Source: Anaerolineae bacterium
Lineage (GTDB): Bacteria; Chloroflexota; Anaerolineae; JAADDB01
Assembly: GCA_015489285.1 (NCBI GenBank)
Contig: WGAA01000210.1
Span: 1-11,422, forward strand
Direction: 5' to 3'
DNA length: 11,422 nucleotides
This document shows, in pieces, positions 11,349 through 11,422 of the stretch. Each line of letters begins with the position of its first letter. The stretch's first letter is position 1. A program made the position numbers and the translations under genes. The notes beneath the pieces were generated by a model. That model was given only the letters and a program-made list of their open reading frames with translations, searched no databases and was not told where the DNA came from.

Positions 11349-11378
11349 ATTCTAACACGTCTCCCGACCGAACGTCAA
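11349..11378 (-). promoter_or_regulatory. Sigma70 promoter of the LLM-birA-SGNH operon
   Basis: On the minus strand TTGACG (11373-11378), an 18-base spacer and TAGAAT (11349-11354) predict a start near 11342 and a leader of about 66 bases before ATG 11276. Confidence 0.65.
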
Positions 11379-11411
11379 GGAAGTTGTCAGACAAATGGGA
11401 GGGGGGATGAA

Positions 11412-11422
11412 TAACGAGTAAC
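11412..11422 (-). repeat. Probable edge of another composite element
   Basis: TAACGAGTAAC at the right edge is the same heptamer sequence that begins copies B and C on the plus strand. Only 11 bases are visible, so it is suggestive. Confidence 0.35.

Noticed and set aside
9456..11414. A 652-codon plus-strand frame
   Set aside because: It is antisense to birA and the LLM oxidoreductase, both firmly identified. Long shadow frames are expected in GC-rich DNA.

Overview
The window looks like GC-rich bacterial chromosome, probably from a thermophilic or environmental member of the Chloroflexota. That placement is inference. It rests on the high GC, heptameric repeat arrays filling the intergenic gaps, a Mer-like luciferase-family oxidoreductase, a CoxG/xanthine-dehydrogenase-family gene set and small Cys-rich proteins. 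No ribosomal, tRNA, phage, transposase or CRISPR sequence was seen.

Layout from left to right: (1) a CoxG-like SRPBCC gene on the minus strand, cut by the left edge. (2) A 680-base gap (438-1116) holding a heptamer array, twin palindromes, a large inverted repeat made of two two-hairpin modules, a second heptamer array and a possible leaderless small ORF whose consensus promoter lies in the 3' end of lysA. (3) lysA (diaminopimelate decarboxylase, minus), whose promoter abuts a repeat. (4) A second repeat-filled gap (2394-2767), then a near-consensus promoter driving three plus-strand genes of unknown function: a 42-aa membrane peptide, a 137-aa three-helix membrane protein and a 108-aa Cys-rich protein. 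(5) Convergent with these, a two-gene minus-strand molybdenum hydroxylase operon: a fused FAD plus [2Fe-2S] subunit followed by the molybdopterin-binding subunit. (6) A divergent HIT-family hydrolase/phosphorylase. (7) A third repeat-filled gap (8266-8616). (8) A minus-strand operon of LLM-class flavin/F420 oxidoreductase, birA and an SGNH/GDSL hydrolase, with a good sigma70 promoter near the right edge.

The hydroxylase subunits together supply the full electron path (Moco, two [2Fe-2S], FAD). The CoxG-like protein may serve the same or a related enzyme, although 3.3 kb separates them. The substrate cannot be assigned: the active site carries FRGFGGPQ, not the AYRCSFR of form I CO dehydrogenase, and the position of the xanthine-binding Arg appears to be Asn.

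The most unusual content is intergenic. One family is a composite element of GTNANNC heptamer arrays separated by two conserved cores. It occurs as two good copies in inverted orientation 6 kb apart, plus two diverged copies and a probable start of another at the right edge. The other family is a two-hairpin module present three times, with compensatory base changes in both stems. That pattern suggests selection on a folded nucleic acid and is the best candidate here for something undescribed.
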